From Yinghuangia sp045039925 (GTDB taxonomy: Bacteria; Actinomycetota; Actinomycetes; Streptomycetales; Streptomycetaceae), in contig CP108400.1 of the NCBI GenBank assembly GCA_045039925.1, positions 682,001 to 746,000 on the forward strand: a DNA stretch of 64,000 bases, read 5' to 3'. The translations under genes and the position numbers were made by a program. The notes under the pieces are model-generated. The model was given only the letters and a program-made list of their open reading frames with translations. It was not told the DNA's origin and searched no databases. How positions within the stretch are numbered: the stretch's first letter is position 1; every line of letters begins with the position of its first letter. This document shows, in pieces, positions 48,980 to 57,372 of the stretch.

Positions 48980-49402
48980 ATGCACGGTACTTCGCGGTTC
49001 ACCGGTCGCGGCGCGACGGGCGGAGTGCTGTGCGCGATTCTCGTCGCGGTTCTGGTGCTGCTGACGGGTGCGGGTGCGGGGGTACCGGGCGTCGGGGCTG
49101 CGGAGACCGGCCGGAGCATGGCGGGTACGGCGCCGGGGGCACCACCGCTTGCGCCTTCGGCACCCTCGGCACCCTCCGCCCCCTCGGCGCCTGCTGACGG
49201 GACGGAGCAGACGGCGGCTGGTGCCGATGTCGAGGTACGGGCGCCCGGGAGGCGTACGGCCTCCCCCGCGCCGCGTGCGGTGCGCCCGGCCCGACCGGTG
49301 GCGGATGCCGTCGTACTGCCCTACGTCCGGACGGTGCCGGGGGCTCCCCCCGCGCCGCCGTCGGACGCCCGGTGCCTGCGCTGCGTGGTGATGCGCTGCT
49401 GA
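48980..49402 (+). CDS. Small secreted or membrane-anchored protein, unknown
   Basis: A 140-residue protein; ATG at 48980 follows a strong AGGAGG. The N-terminus has a long hydrophobic run (GGVLCAILVAVLVLLTGAGAGV) and then a Pro/Ala/Ser-rich region (APSAPSAPSAPSAP). The end has SDARCLRCVVMRC with three cysteines. It could be a secreted protein or remain anchored. The three terminal cysteines are the most conserved-looking feature. It is followed 68 bp later by another small gene and may be co-transcribed. No family recognised. Confidence 0.6.
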   Translation: MHGTSRFTGRGATGGVLCAILVAVLVLLTGAGAGVPGVGAAETGRSMAGTAPGAPPLAPSAPSAPSAPSAPADGTEQTAAGADVEVRAPGRRTASPAPRAVRPARPVADAVVLPYVRTVPGAPPAPPSDARCLRCVVMRC

Positions 49403-49470
49403 GGGGACGGCCTGGCCGCATCGTCCCGCTCTTCAGCGCACCATCACACAACGCAAGGAACCGAACTGCC

Positions 49471-49782
49471 ATGCCCATTGATCCCTTCACCGCCCTGAAC
49501 GCCATGCTGCGCGCGGAAGCCGCGCGCAACGCCCTCGCCTCCGCCGACGCGCTGTGCGACGCAGCGGAAGCGGTGGGCGGGAAGCCGCGAAGTGAACAGG
49601 CGGAATCCGACGGGGAATCGGCGTCCGGCCAGTCGACGGCAGCGACGGCGGCGGCGGCGTCATCGTCATCGTCATCGTCGGAGAACGCCTCCTCCCGGTC
49701 CGCGTCCCGGCCCGCCGCATCCGCGCGGGGAGTGTCGACGCGGGGCCGTACGCAGGGCCCGGTCTCGCGTACGCGTTCTTAG
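49471..49782 (+). CDS. Small hypothetical protein with Ser-rich tail
   Basis: A 103-residue protein starting MPIDPFTALNAMLRAEAARN, with AAGGAA ten bases upstream. The first 40 residues are amphipathic helix; the rest is disordered with a run of eight serines encoded by TCATCG repeats. No signal peptide. The serine tail may be a modification or flexible linker region. It follows the small secreted protein and may share its transcript. The coding case rests on composition and ribosome site only. Confidence 0.55.
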   Translation: MPIDPFTALNAMLRAEAARNALASADALCDAAEAVGGKPRSEQAESDGESASGQSTAATAAAASSSSSSSENASSRSASRPAASARGVSTRGRTQGPVSRTRS

Positions 49783-49936
49783 CCGTAGGCGAGCGCGGCT
49801 AGTCGCCGTCCCCTCGCGCGCGTCGAGCCAAGGGCCTGCGCGCGTGAGGGGCGGCGGCACCGGCGCCCACGTCCGATCGACTCGACCGGAGCTTGGTGCG
49901 CGCCGGGGGGGTGGGGATCAGCCGGGATCGCCGGGA

Positions 49937-50581
49937 TCAGCCGCGCAAGTAGCGGAGTACGGCCATCACGCGCCGGTGGTCCTCGTCCGACGGGGGCAGA
50001 TCGAGCTTCGTGAAGATCCCGCCGATGTGCTTCTCCACCGCGCGGTCCGAGATGTGCAGGGCCTTGGCGATCGCGGCGTTGGAACGGCCCTCCGCCATCT
50101 GGCCCAGCACGTCCCGCTCGCGCGGCGTGAGCGTGTCCAGCGCATCGACGCGGCGGCCCGCGCCGAGGAGTTGGCCGACCACTTCGGGGTCGAGTGCGGT
50201 GCCGCCCGCCGCGACGCGTTCCAGGGCGTCCATGAAGTCCCTTACGTCAACCACGCGTTCCTTGAGGAGGTAGCCGATCCCGGCGGCGTTCTCGGCGAGG
50301 AGCCGGGAGGCGTACCGCGTCTCGACGTACTGCGAGAACACCAGCACACCGGTCTGCGGGTACGCCCGCCGCACCTCGATCGCCGCGCGCAGCCCTTCGT
50401 CCGTGTGTGTCGGCGGCATGCGGATGTCGACGACCGCGACATCGGGGCGGTGCTCGGCGACGGCGGCCAGCAGTCCTTCCGCGTCGGGCAGCGCGGCGGG
50501 GACCTCGTGGCCCCGGTCCGTGATCAGCTGGACGAGACCGTCGCGCAGGACTGCGGCGTCTTCGGCGATGACAATGCGCAT
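49937..50581 (-). CDS. NarL/FixJ-family response regulator
   Basis: A 214-residue regulator starting MRIVIAEDAAVLRDGLVQLI. The receiver has the acidic pair at residues 7-8, phospho-acceptor Asp in VAVVDIRMPP, Ser in VFSQYV and Lys in YLLKERV. The LuxR-type helix-turn-helix is LTPRERDVLGQMAEGRSNAAIAKALHISDRAVEKHIGGIFTKL. It is the second gene after its kinase, 41 bp apart. Target genes are not evident in the window. Confidence 0.94.
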   Translation of the reverse strand: MRIVIAEDAAVLRDGLVQLITDRGHEVPAALPDAEGLLAAVAEHRPDVAVVDIRMPPTHTDEGLRAAIEVRRAYPQTGVLVFSQYVETRYASRLLAENAAGIGYLLKERVVDVRDFMDALERVAAGGTALDPEVVGQLLGAGRRVDALDTLTPRERDVLGQMAEGRSNAAIAKALHISDRAVEKHIGGIFTKLDLPPSDEDHRRVMAVLRYLRG

Positions 50582-50622
50582 GGGGGCGATGATGCCAGCC
50601 ACGCGTCCTGGTGCCGGGGCCT

Positions 50623-52041
50623 TCACGCGTCGGGGACCGGCAGTTCAACGGTGACCCGGGTCGGTCCGCCCGGCGGGCTGTCGATGAGCAGGGTGCCGTC
50701 GACGGTACGTACCCGCTCCGCGAGTCCGGCGAGTCCACCGCCCTCCCGCAGGCGCGCACCGCCCCTGCCGTTGTCCTGGACGCGGACGGTGAGCGTGGCG
50801 CCGCGGCGTTCGGCGTCCATCAGGATCTCGGTCGCGTCGCTGTGGCGCCCCGCGTTGGCCAGGAGTTCGGCGGCGCAGAAGTAGGCGATCGACTCCAGGG
50901 CCGCGGGCGGGCGGCGGGCGATGTCGGTGCGCAGGCCGACCGGGACCGCGCTGCCGGACGCGAGGGTGGCGAGTGCGGCGTCGAGTCCCTGGTCCAGGAC
51001 CGGCGGGTGGATGCCGCGTGCCAGGTCGCGGAGTTCGGTGATCGCGATGCGGGCGTTGCCGAGCGCGGAGTCCACGTGGGCGCGGGCCTTGGCGAGGTCC
51101 ACGGCGTCGCCGCCGTCGGCGTTGTCGTGGTCAAGGCGTTCCTGCGCCTGGCTCAGGTGCATGGCGAGGGCGACGATGCGGGCCTGTGCGCCGTCGTGCA
51201 GGTCGCGTTCGATGCGGCGCAGCCGGGCGGCGGAGTCGTCGACGGCGATGGCGCGGGTCTCCTCGAGGTCGCGTACGCGCTCGGAGAGCTTGGTCGGACC
51301 GAGCAGCGCACGCATCAGCCACACGTCGACCCAGGCGATCGCCCGGATGACCCACGGCGCGACGAGCAGGAGCAGGGCGCCGAAGATGCCGACGGCGATG
51401 AGTTCGTACCACGACCCCATCAGGTTGTCCCCCACATTCACTCCGGCCCCGTCGCCGTTGTCGCCGAGTTGCGTCGGCTTCATCCAGATCGGATAGGTGA
51501 GGAGCAGGAGCCCGAAGACCCAGAGCATCCACGTCGCGACGATCCCGAGGATGGCGACCGGCAGCCGGGCACCGAGGAACAGCACGCCGCGCCAGCCTTC
51601 GATGTGCCCCAGGGCGGACCCGAGCCAGCCGAACGCCCCGGGACGGGAGCGGAACGGGCGCGGCCCCTCGACGTCCTGGCGCAGGAGTACGCGCGCGATT
51701 CCGCGGTGCAGGGCGCCCTGGTAGCGGCCGACGAGCACGATCCCCGCGAGCAGCGGCAGGCCGACCACGGTGATGGAGAGCGGCACCGCGACCATGAAGC
51801 CGACCCCGAAGAGCAGAAGCAGGACGAAGGTCAGCGGGAACACGGCCACGAAGTACACGGCCTCGCGCAGCGAGCGCAGCCGGGTGGGCTCGCGCAGGAT
51901 GCGGAGCACGAGCGCGCGGGCATCCGAACGCCCGAGGCCGGGCCGGGCGCCGGAGGTCCCGTGGGCGTGGGCGTGGCCGCCGGGGTGGCTGGGGGGTGGG
52001 TCGTCGGGCCGACCGTCGCTGAGATTCGCTGCGGAGGACAT
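50623..52041 (-). CDS. Sensor histidine kinase, HisKA_3/HATPase type with putative sensor domain
   Basis: A 472-residue kinase. An N-terminal hydrophilic stretch rich in His, Gly and Pro precedes a membrane sensor region with about four segments (AVYFVAVFPLTFVLLLLFGVGFMVAV, VVGLPLLAGIVLVG, LFLGARLPVAILGIVATWMLWVFGLLLL, WYELIAVGIFGALLLLVAPWV). The HisKA_3 domain has the phospho-acceptor in IERDLHDGAQARIVAL, and the HATPase has AAELLANAGRHSDAT, DNGRGGA and GGGLAGLAERV. It phosphorylates the downstream NarL-type regulator. This is the common NarL-type pairing in actinomycetes; the signal is unknown. Confidence 0.93.
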   Translation of the reverse strand: MSSAANLSDGRPDDPPPSHPGGHAHAHGTSGARPGLGRSDARALVLRILREPTRLRSLREAVYFVAVFPLTFVLLLLFGVGFMVAVPLSITVVGLPLLAGIVLVGRYQGALHRGIARVLLRQDVEGPRPFRSRPGAFGWLGSALGHIEGWRGVLFLGARLPVAILGIVATWMLWVFGLLLLTYPIWMKPTQLGDNGDGAGVNVGDNLMGSWYELIAVGIFGALLLLVAPWVIRAIAWVDVWLMRALLGPTKLSERVRDLEETRAIAVDDSAARLRRIERDLHDGAQARIVALAMHLSQAQERLDHDNADGGDAVDLAKARAHVDSALGNARIAITELRDLARGIHPPVLDQGLDAALATLASGSAVPVGLRTDIARRPPAALESIAYFCAAELLANAGRHSDATEILMDAERRGATLTVRVQDNGRGGARLREGGGLAGLAERVRTVDGTLLIDSPPGGPTRVTVELPVPDA

Positions 52042-52337
52042 AGTGACAATCGTGGCTTCCCGCCCCGCAGCCCCAACAGGGCGCGACCACCCGATACGGG
52101 GGTACGGCCTGCCCCACCATCCCCCGTACGGCCAATACCGGCAATACGAATAATTCTGACAAATACCCCGCCGCTACCCACCGCACGGAGGCCAATTCCA
52201 GCCCGGCCGACGAGCCACGCCTGAGCCGTTCAGACGTCGAGCTCCCGCGACCGCCCGTTGCCTCAGGAGTCGACAACAGCAGACGACGTCCCGTGCCCCG
52301 CTCCACAGAAACAGGCGCAAGTGAAGGATGAGTGCCC

Positions 52338-52688
52338 ATGAGTTTCGATCTTGCGGTGCTCGCGATGGACGCGTCCGCCGACGTCGCGTCGGCGCGTGCG
52401 ATGTTCGAACGGTGTGTGTCCGGGATCCATGACGAGGGAGAGCCCGACGAGCGGGTGGTCGGGTTCTATGGGCGGTTGCGAGCGCGCTTTCCCGATCGTC
52501 CGCCCTATGCCGAGGAGTCGCCCTGGATGTCGACACCGCTGGCTGTCGGCATCGACCACGTGATCATGAATCTGAGCTTCTCCGCCAAGAGCGACGCCGC
52601 GCTCGAGGCCGTCGAGGAACTGGCCGCGGAGTACTGCCTGGTCGTCTGGGATCCGCAGTCCCAGGACGCCTGCCTCCCTGGTGCCTGA
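52338..52688 (+). CDS. Small hypothetical protein
   Basis: A 116-residue acidic protein starting MSFDLAVLAMDASADVASARAMFERC; AAGGA lies upstream. The alpha/beta pattern (VVGFYGRLRARFPDRPPYAEESPWMSTPLAVGIDHVIMNLSFSAKSDAALEAVEELAAEYCLVVWDPQSQ) occurs in many actinomycete proteins found near toxin-immunity loci, but I cannot name a family. The next gene on the same strand resembles an immunity protein. No membrane segment. Confidence 0.7.
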   Translation: MSFDLAVLAMDASADVASARAMFERCVSGIHDEGEPDERVVGFYGRLRARFPDRPPYAEESPWMSTPLAVGIDHVIMNLSFSAKSDAALEAVEELAAEYCLVVWDPQSQDACLPGA

Positions 52689-52803
52689 GGCGTCGACCAC
52701 GAAATTTCCCACCTCTCCGCGAAGGGCGGCCGCGCTGCCTGCGCGACGGCCGACGGCGGCTGCGCGGCAGATCACCTGTCGGCGGTCGCAGTAGAGTCGG
52801 CGC

Positions 52804-53319
52804 GTGATCCTGCCCAAGGACCGCGACCCCCGCTTCATCACCATCCGCCGCGGGGGAACGCTTACCGACCCCGACCATCGCCTCCTGGCGGAGTGGGCGG
52901 CCGCGTGCGCCGAGCACGTCCTGCCCCTCTTCGAATCTGAGCAACCGTCAGACCCCCGCCCCCGCCGGGCGATCGAACAGATCCGGACCTGGGCCCGCGG
53001 CGAGATCAAGATGTCCGAGTCCCGTGCGGCGGGAGGCCACGCCATGGCCGCGGCACGCGTGCTGAGCGGGGCTGCCCGCCACGCGGCCTTCGCCGCCGGC
53101 CAGGCAGCGGTGGTGGCACACGTAGCCGCACACGAACTGGGCGCCGCGGCATACGCCATCAAGGCAGTACGCGCCGCCGCGCCCGAGGACGAAGCCGACG
53201 ACGCCGGACGCCGCGAATGCCACTGGCAGCGCGAACAACTCCCCGCCCCGATCCGCGAACTGGTCCTCGACGACCAGCAACTCCGCAACCAAATCTGCTG
53301 GTCCGTCTTCGACTGCTGA
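52804..53319 (+). CDS. Putative immunity protein (Imm5-like)
   Basis: A 171-residue helical protein from GTG at 52804. The conserved opening FITIRRGGTLTDPDHRLLAEWAAACAEHVLPLFE, the motif DPRPRRAIEQIRTWARGEIKM, and the alanine/histidine-rich helix AARHAAFAAGQAAVVAHVAAHELGAAAYAIKAV match the actinomycete family annotated as putative immunity protein (Imm5-like). Such proteins protect against polymorphic toxins, yet no toxin gene is near, so it is an orphan. It is 115 bp downstream of the small hypothetical gene. Confidence 0.75.
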   Translation: MILPKDRDPRFITIRRGGTLTDPDHRLLAEWAAACAEHVLPLFESEQPSDPRPRRAIEQIRTWARGEIKMSESRAAGGHAMAAARVLSGAARHAAFAAGQAAVVAHVAAHELGAAAYAIKAVRAAAPEDEADDAGRRECHWQREQLPAPIRELVLDDQQLRNQICWSVFDC

Positions 53320-53776
53320 GACCGAGGCCACCGTCCGCCTTGAACGAGGACGATACCTCTCGTCGCGCGCGCCGGACCTCGTCGGCGGCCACCGCAGCTC
53401 CCGGCAACCCTGCGACGGCGGATCCTGCGCTGTTCGATGGTCTGGCCATGTGGTGCCGGTCAGTTCGGCTCGGGTGACGTGTGTGGAGCGTGGTGGGGAG
53501 GCCCCAACTCCTTTCTGCTGCAAGGCTCTGAGCCGCGCCGAACTCGACACGTCCGCCGTGCGGACGGCGCGGGGTGCGATCAACGAGGGCGGTCGGGTCC
53601 CGGATGGTGGGGGCTGGGGTCCCTGGTGCCCGGGACTGGAGGAAGGGAAGCGTGGTCGGGGTGGGGCCGCGCGGGGGTGCGGCCTGAGCCGCGGCCACCC
53701 GGGGGGGCGGGCCGGTGGCTTTGTCGGGCGCGCCGGTCTTCCGGGGCGGCGCGCGGGGATCTGCCATGGGGGGAAC
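53320..53776. other. Gene-free, strongly G-rich stretch
   Basis: No supported gene. The plus strand becomes very G-rich (about 53580-53775), with many runs of three to seven guanines on the same strand as the following gene. The frame that crosses it lacks coding-like composition until the Tat signal at 53777. Confidence 0.6.
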
Positions 53777-55090
53777 ATGGACGGGATGACGGGGCGGGGG
53801 GCGTCCGCGCCGAGCCGCCGGGGGGTGCTGCGTCTGGCCGCCGCTCTGACGGGCGGGGCGGTGCTGGGGGCGGCCGGGTGCGGTACGGGCGGCAAGGCGG
53901 GTGTGCCGCAGCGCGCGCCCGTGTGGACGTTCCGGGCCGAGGACGACGAGTGGATCTACGGCGGCCCGGCTGTGGGGGCGGGGCTGTTGTACGTGACCAC
54001 GGACGCGGAGCAGAAACCCGGCGGTTCGGCGTACGGCATCGACGCGGCGACCGGCCAAGCCCGGTGGCGGTTCCGGTGCGCGGGCGAGACCGGCGAACCG
54101 GTGCTGGCCGGTGACGTGCTGGTGTTCGGGTCGGGCAGCGAGAACAGCCGGGGCACGTGGTACGGCCTTGACGCGGCGACCGGGGCGGAACGGTGGCGCG
54201 TACCGAATCTGGGGAGCGCGTCGACCCTGCCGACGGTGGTGGCCGACGGCGTCGCCTACGTCAATTCGTCGCCGCGGCAGGGCGAGGGGGAGTTGGTCGC
54301 GGTGCGGGCGTCCGACGGGCGGCGCCTGTGGTCGTTCCCGACGCCCTCGCAGTCGACACAGGTGGCGGTGGACGGTGAGGTGGTGCACACGGTCGACCGG
54401 GACGGCAACGCGGTCGGCCTCGACACCCGCACCGGGCGCCCGCGCTGGACCGGGCCGTTGAAGGCGTACAAGTTCGGGCCCGCCGTGCTCACACCTGATC
54501 TGGCGTACGTCCTCACGCAGGACGCCGACTGGAAACTGGGCGTGGCCGCCTACCATCCGGGCGACGGAAAGGTCCGGTGGCAGACCGGACCGGAATTGCG
54601 CGCCAACGCTCTCGTCACCGTGGCCGACGGCGCGGTGTACTACACCGCCGAGACAGGCGGCGCCGGGTGTCTGGACGCCGCGACCGGCAGCCGCCGCTGG
54701 TTCACCCCGCTGCCCAGGCCGGACGGCTCGAACTACATGGTCACCCCGGTGGGCGACCACCTCTACGTGGCCTTCCCGCGCGGGAGTTCGGTGCTGCACG
54801 CCCTGGACCGCGCCACCGGCACAGTCCGCTGGGAGACCAAGGTCTACAAGGAGAACCTGGACCGGCTGGAGCACGCCGGCACCGAGTGGGTGGCCGCCGG
54901 GCCGGACGGCAACCTCCTCGGCCGCGACCAGGACCGGCTCGTCGGCCGAGACCCGGCAACCGGCCGCATCCGCTGGGCGGTGAGCGGCGTGAAGGCGCAG
55001 GAGGGTGCGGTGGTGACAGCCGGAACCACCGCCTACCCCACCCGCCTCGGCGAGTTGTACGCCGTCGACGTCGGCCCGATCCCCGCCTGA
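53777..55090 (+). CDS. Tat-exported lipoprotein with PQQ-type beta-propeller
   Basis: A 437-residue protein with ATG at 53777, shortly after GGGGGGA. The signal carries twin arginines (PSRRGVLRLAAALTGGAVLGAAGC) and a lipobox (GAAGC), so it is a folded, lipid-anchored exoprotein. The rest is an eight-bladed-type PQQ propeller with repeated xxDAATGxxRWR (YGIDAATGQARWRF, YGLDAATGAERWRV, VGLDTRTGRPRWTG, ALDRATGTVRWET, GRDPATGRIRWAV). No quinone-binding or catalytic residues are recognised, so it is probably a binding scaffold such as a BamB-like or sensor protein. A 16-bp perfect hairpin follows its stop. Confidence 0.88.
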   Translation: MDGMTGRGASAPSRRGVLRLAAALTGGAVLGAAGCGTGGKAGVPQRAPVWTFRAEDDEWIYGGPAVGAGLLYVTTDAEQKPGGSAYGIDAATGQARWRFRCAGETGEPVLAGDVLVFGSGSENSRGTWYGLDAATGAERWRVPNLGSASTLPTVVADGVAYVNSSPRQGEGELVAVRASDGRRLWSFPTPSQSTQVAVDGEVVHTVDRDGNAVGLDTRTGRPRWTGPLKAYKFGPAVLTPDLAYVLTQDADWKLGVAAYHPGDGKVRWQTGPELRANALVTVADGAVYYTAETGGAGCLDAATGSRRWFTPLPRPDGSNYMVTPVGDHLYVAFPRGSSVLHALDRATGTVRWETKVYKENLDRLEHAGTEWVAAGPDGNLLGRDQDRLVGRDPATGRIRWAVSGVKAQEGAVVTAGTTAYPTRLGELYAVDVGPIPA

Positions 55091-55130
55091 CGCCCGGGTC
55101 GCGCGGCCGCGGCGGGTTTCCCGCACCGGC

Positions 55131-55168
55131 CCGGTGCCTGCCGCGTCTCCCCACGCGGCAGGCACCGG
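55131..55168. terminator. Bidirectional terminator, 16-bp perfect stem
   Basis: CCGGTGCCTGCCGCGT and its complement flank a six-base loop, between the convergent PQQ-propeller and cold-shock genes (41 bp after one stop, 31 bp after the other). Confidence 0.88.
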
Positions 55169-55198
55169 CTCCCCGCGCCTCCCCTGGCGCCGGGACCG

Positions 55199-55402
55199 CT
55201 ACGCGGCAGTGACGTTGTCGGCCTGCGGCCCCTTCTGGCCCTGCGTGATGTCGAAGGTGACGCGCTGGTTCTCCTGGAGCTCGCGGTAGCCGGTGGCGTT
55301 GATCGCGGAGTAGTGCACGAACACGTCCGCCCCGCCGCCGTCCTGGCTGATGAAGCCGAAGCCCTTTTCCGCGTTGAACCACTTCACGGTGCCCGTCGCC
55401 AT
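55199..55402 (-). CDS. Cold-shock protein (CspA family)
   Basis: A 67-residue single cold-shock domain with both RNA-binding motifs, KGFGFIS and VFVHYSAI, the standard length and no extension. AAGGGA precedes the ATG. It binds single-stranded RNA and DNA and acts as an RNA chaperone. Actinomycete copies are often constitutive. Confidence 0.97.
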   Translation of the reverse strand: MATGTVKWFNAEKGFGFISQDGGGADVFVHYSAINATGYRELQENQRVTFDITQGQKGPQADNVTAA

Positions 55403-55669
55403 CGACCGGTCCCTTCATCCACGCCACGAGCGCCTTGCGGGGCGCCCGCCGGGCCTTCCGCGACCCGGCGATCAAGGGCTTGCCCAGCCCGCACACTCCG
55501 CAACCACCCGAATGCGCGGCGACCTGCCACACCTCGTGCCGAGAAGTCGCGCGTCCGGACGAGACTCGTGGTCACGGTCCAGTCACGCCGTGCGTTCAGT
55601 GTCGGCTCGGGTGGTACTCGCCCGGTGCCGGGCGGCCGTCCGGGCCGCTCACCGCAAAGGAGGAACACC

Positions 55670-55915
55670 GTGGACGCGTTCGAGACCCGCATCATCGCCG
55701 TCGTCGCCGACGAACTGGGAATCCCCGAGACCGAGGTGACGCCGCCGTCCCGGTTCGCCGACGACTTCGGCATGGACGAGTTCGGCGTCGCGGGCCTGGC
55801 GCTGCGCCTCAACGAGGAGTTCGACGTCGTCCTCGCGCACGACGAGATCCAGGCCATCGACACCGTCCGGGACCTGGTCGACGCCGTCCGCGAGCTCGCG
55901 CCCCAGGTCGGCTGA
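55670..55915 (+). CDS. Acyl carrier protein-like protein lacking the phosphopantetheine serine
   Basis: An 81-residue protein starting at GTG 55670 after a strong AAAGGAGG. It aligns along its length with bacterial acyl carrier protein (RIIAVVADELGIPETEVTPPSRFADDFGMDEFGVAGLALRLNEEFDVVLAHDEIQAIDTVRDLVDAV). The attachment motif Asp-Ser-Leu is Asp36-Glu37-Phe38. Without the serine it cannot carry 4'-phosphopantetheine, so it is not a working carrier. The well-conserved helices and strong ribosome site argue that it is expressed and folded. It may be a regulator or decoy of acyl-carrier-binding enzymes. No synthase genes are adjacent. Confidence 0.8.
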   Translation: MDAFETRIIAVVADELGIPETEVTPPSRFADDFGMDEFGVAGLALRLNEEFDVVLAHDEIQAIDTVRDLVDAVRELAPQVG

Positions 55916-56023
55916 GCACCGGCCGGGCAACAGCAACGGCCTGGGCGCCGACCACCGCCCAGCGGCCGGCCGCCGCGGCAACCTGACGCGGCGGCCGGTC
56001 CACTGCGCGCCTTCAGGCCCGGC

Positions 56024-56277
56024 CTACTCGGGCGGCCGGGTGCCCTGGAGGAATTGCTCGACGGCCGTGTCCACAAGGTCGTCGAGCATGTCCCGGTCGA
56101 CCAGGTTGCCGTTGATGAGCGAGGCGATGCCCTGGAGGGTCGCAAACAAGACCATTCCGATCCGTTCGGGGTCGCCCGTCCGAAGTGCCCCCTGCCCCTG
56201 CCCCTGCACGATCAGGTCGCTCATCAGCCGGAACGGCGCCTCCGCCGCCTTGGCGATCTCCGGCACCCCCCGACTGC
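56024..56277 (-). pseudogene. tetR remnant (C-terminal part only)
   Basis: The minus-strand frame ends with GVPEIAKAAEAPFRLMSDLI ... MVLFATLQGIASLINGNLVDRDMLDDLVDTAVEQFL, the C-terminal ligand-binding half of a TetR regulator. The helix-turn-helix part should lie above 56277, but that space is the terminator and 3' end of the aldo-keto reductase. No start or ribosome site is present. It looks like the residue of a gene cut by rearrangement or deletion. Confidence 0.7.
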
Positions 56278-56286
56278 GCGGCAGCG

Positions 56287-56312
56287 CTGCCCGGCCCCCG
56301 GGGGCCGGGCAG
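56287..56312. terminator. Terminator palindrome after the aldo-keto reductase
   Basis: A 26-bp perfect palindrome (CTGCCCGGCCCCC and complement) four bases beyond the reductase stop, forming a stem of about 11 bp. It also marks the boundary with the tetR remnant. Confidence 0.8.
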
Positions 56313-56316
56313 GGGG

Positions 56317-57300
56317 TCAGACCCAGGCGGGAACGAATCCTTCGGGGTAGCGGGCGCCGAAGCCGCCGTGCGGGAGGATGTCGTCGATGGCGGCGAGGTC
56401 GGCGGCGGTCAGGGCGACGTCGGCGGCGGCGGTGTTCTCGTCGATGCGGGCGCTGCTGCGCGTGCCGGGGATCGGCACGATGTGCTCCCCCTGCGCGAGC
56501 AGCCACGCCAAGGCCAGCTGCGAGACGGTGATGCCCTTGACCGCGGCCAGGTCGGCGAGTCGCGTGACGGCGTCGAGGTTCTTCTCGAAGTTGCCGGGCT
56601 GCCAACGGGGGTCGTGGTTGCGCATGTCGGTGTCGTCGTACTCGCCGGCCGGCTTGGCGGTGCCGGTGATGAAGCCGCGGCCGAGCGGCGAGTAGGCGAC
56701 GAAGCCGATGCCCAACTCGTCCAGGAGCGCGAAGAGTTGCTCGACGTCGCGCTCGAAGAGGGAGTACTCGGTCTGCAGGACGGAGACCGGCTGGACGGCA
56801 TGGGCGCGGCGGATGGTCTCGGGGCCGGCCTCGCTCAGCCCGAAGTACTTCACCTTGCCCGCATCGATCAGCTCCTTGACCGTGCCGGCGACGTCCTCGA
56901 TGGGCACGTCGGGGTCGACACGGTGCTGGTAGAGGACGTCGATGTGGTCGGTGCCGAGGTAGCGCAGGCTGTTGTCGGCGACCTTCCGGATGTTCTCGGG
57001 GCGGCTGTTCAGGGCGCCGGTGAACGGCTGGGCGGACAGGTCGAAGCCGAACTTCGTCGCCAGGACCACGTCGTCGCGGAAGTCCTTGACCGCCTGGCCG
57101 ACGAGGATCTCATTGGAGCCGGTGCCCCAGCCGTACAGCTCGGCGGTGTCGAAGAAGGTGACCCCTCGCTCGTAGGCGCGCCGGAGCGCCGCCACGCCGT
57201 CCTGCTCGTCGCCGGGACCGTAGGCCATCGTCAGGCCCATCGCCCCGTAGCCGATCGCCGAGACCTCGAGGCCCTGGCTGCCGAGTGTCCTGTGCCGCAT
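56317..57300 (-). CDS. Aldo/keto reductase
   Basis: A 327-residue AKR barrel starting MRHRTLGSQGLEVSAIGYGAMGLTMAYG. The catalytic tetrad is visible: Asp in TFFDTAE, Tyr in ELYGWG, Lys in LATKFGFD and His in YQHRVD. The NADPH site is IPGTRSSARIDEN. Enzymes of this subgroup reduce aldehydes and ketones using NADPH. It is divergent from a tetR gene across a 99-bp gap with two palindromic operators and so is probably repressed by that TetR. Confidence 0.95.
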   Translation of the reverse strand: MRHRTLGSQGLEVSAIGYGAMGLTMAYGPGDEQDGVAALRRAYERGVTFFDTAELYGWGTGSNEILVGQAVKDFRDDVVLATKFGFDLSAQPFTGALNSRPENIRKVADNSLRYLGTDHIDVLYQHRVDPDVPIEDVAGTVKELIDAGKVKYFGLSEAGPETIRRAHAVQPVSVLQTEYSLFERDVEQLFALLDELGIGFVAYSPLGRGFITGTAKPAGEYDDTDMRNHDPRWQPGNFEKNLDAVTRLADLAAVKGITVSQLALAWLLAQGEHIVPIPGTRSSARIDENTAAADVALTAADLAAIDDILPHGGFGARYPEGFVPAWV

Positions 57301-57324
57301 GACGCACTCCCGTCGTCGGACCAA

Positions 57325-57339
57325 ACCGAACCGTTCGGT
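57325..57339. promoter_or_regulatory. TetR operator 1 (perfect palindrome)
   Basis: ACCGAACCGTTCGGT: seven-base arms around a central C, 25 bp from the aldo-keto reductase start. Confidence 0.8.
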
Positions 57340-57372
57340 CTGACGCTATGCCGTGCACCCGCCCACGGTCAA

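Noticed and set aside
48810..49064. 84-codon frame starting in the gap before 48980
   Set aside because: Overlaps the better-supported gene at 48980 with the stronger ribosome site, and its end is Cys/Arg-rich shadow sequence.
52042..52337. Promoter in the AT-rich patch at about 52140-52160
   Set aside because: The sequence is suggestive but no -35/-10 pair with acceptable spacing was found for either neighbouring gene.
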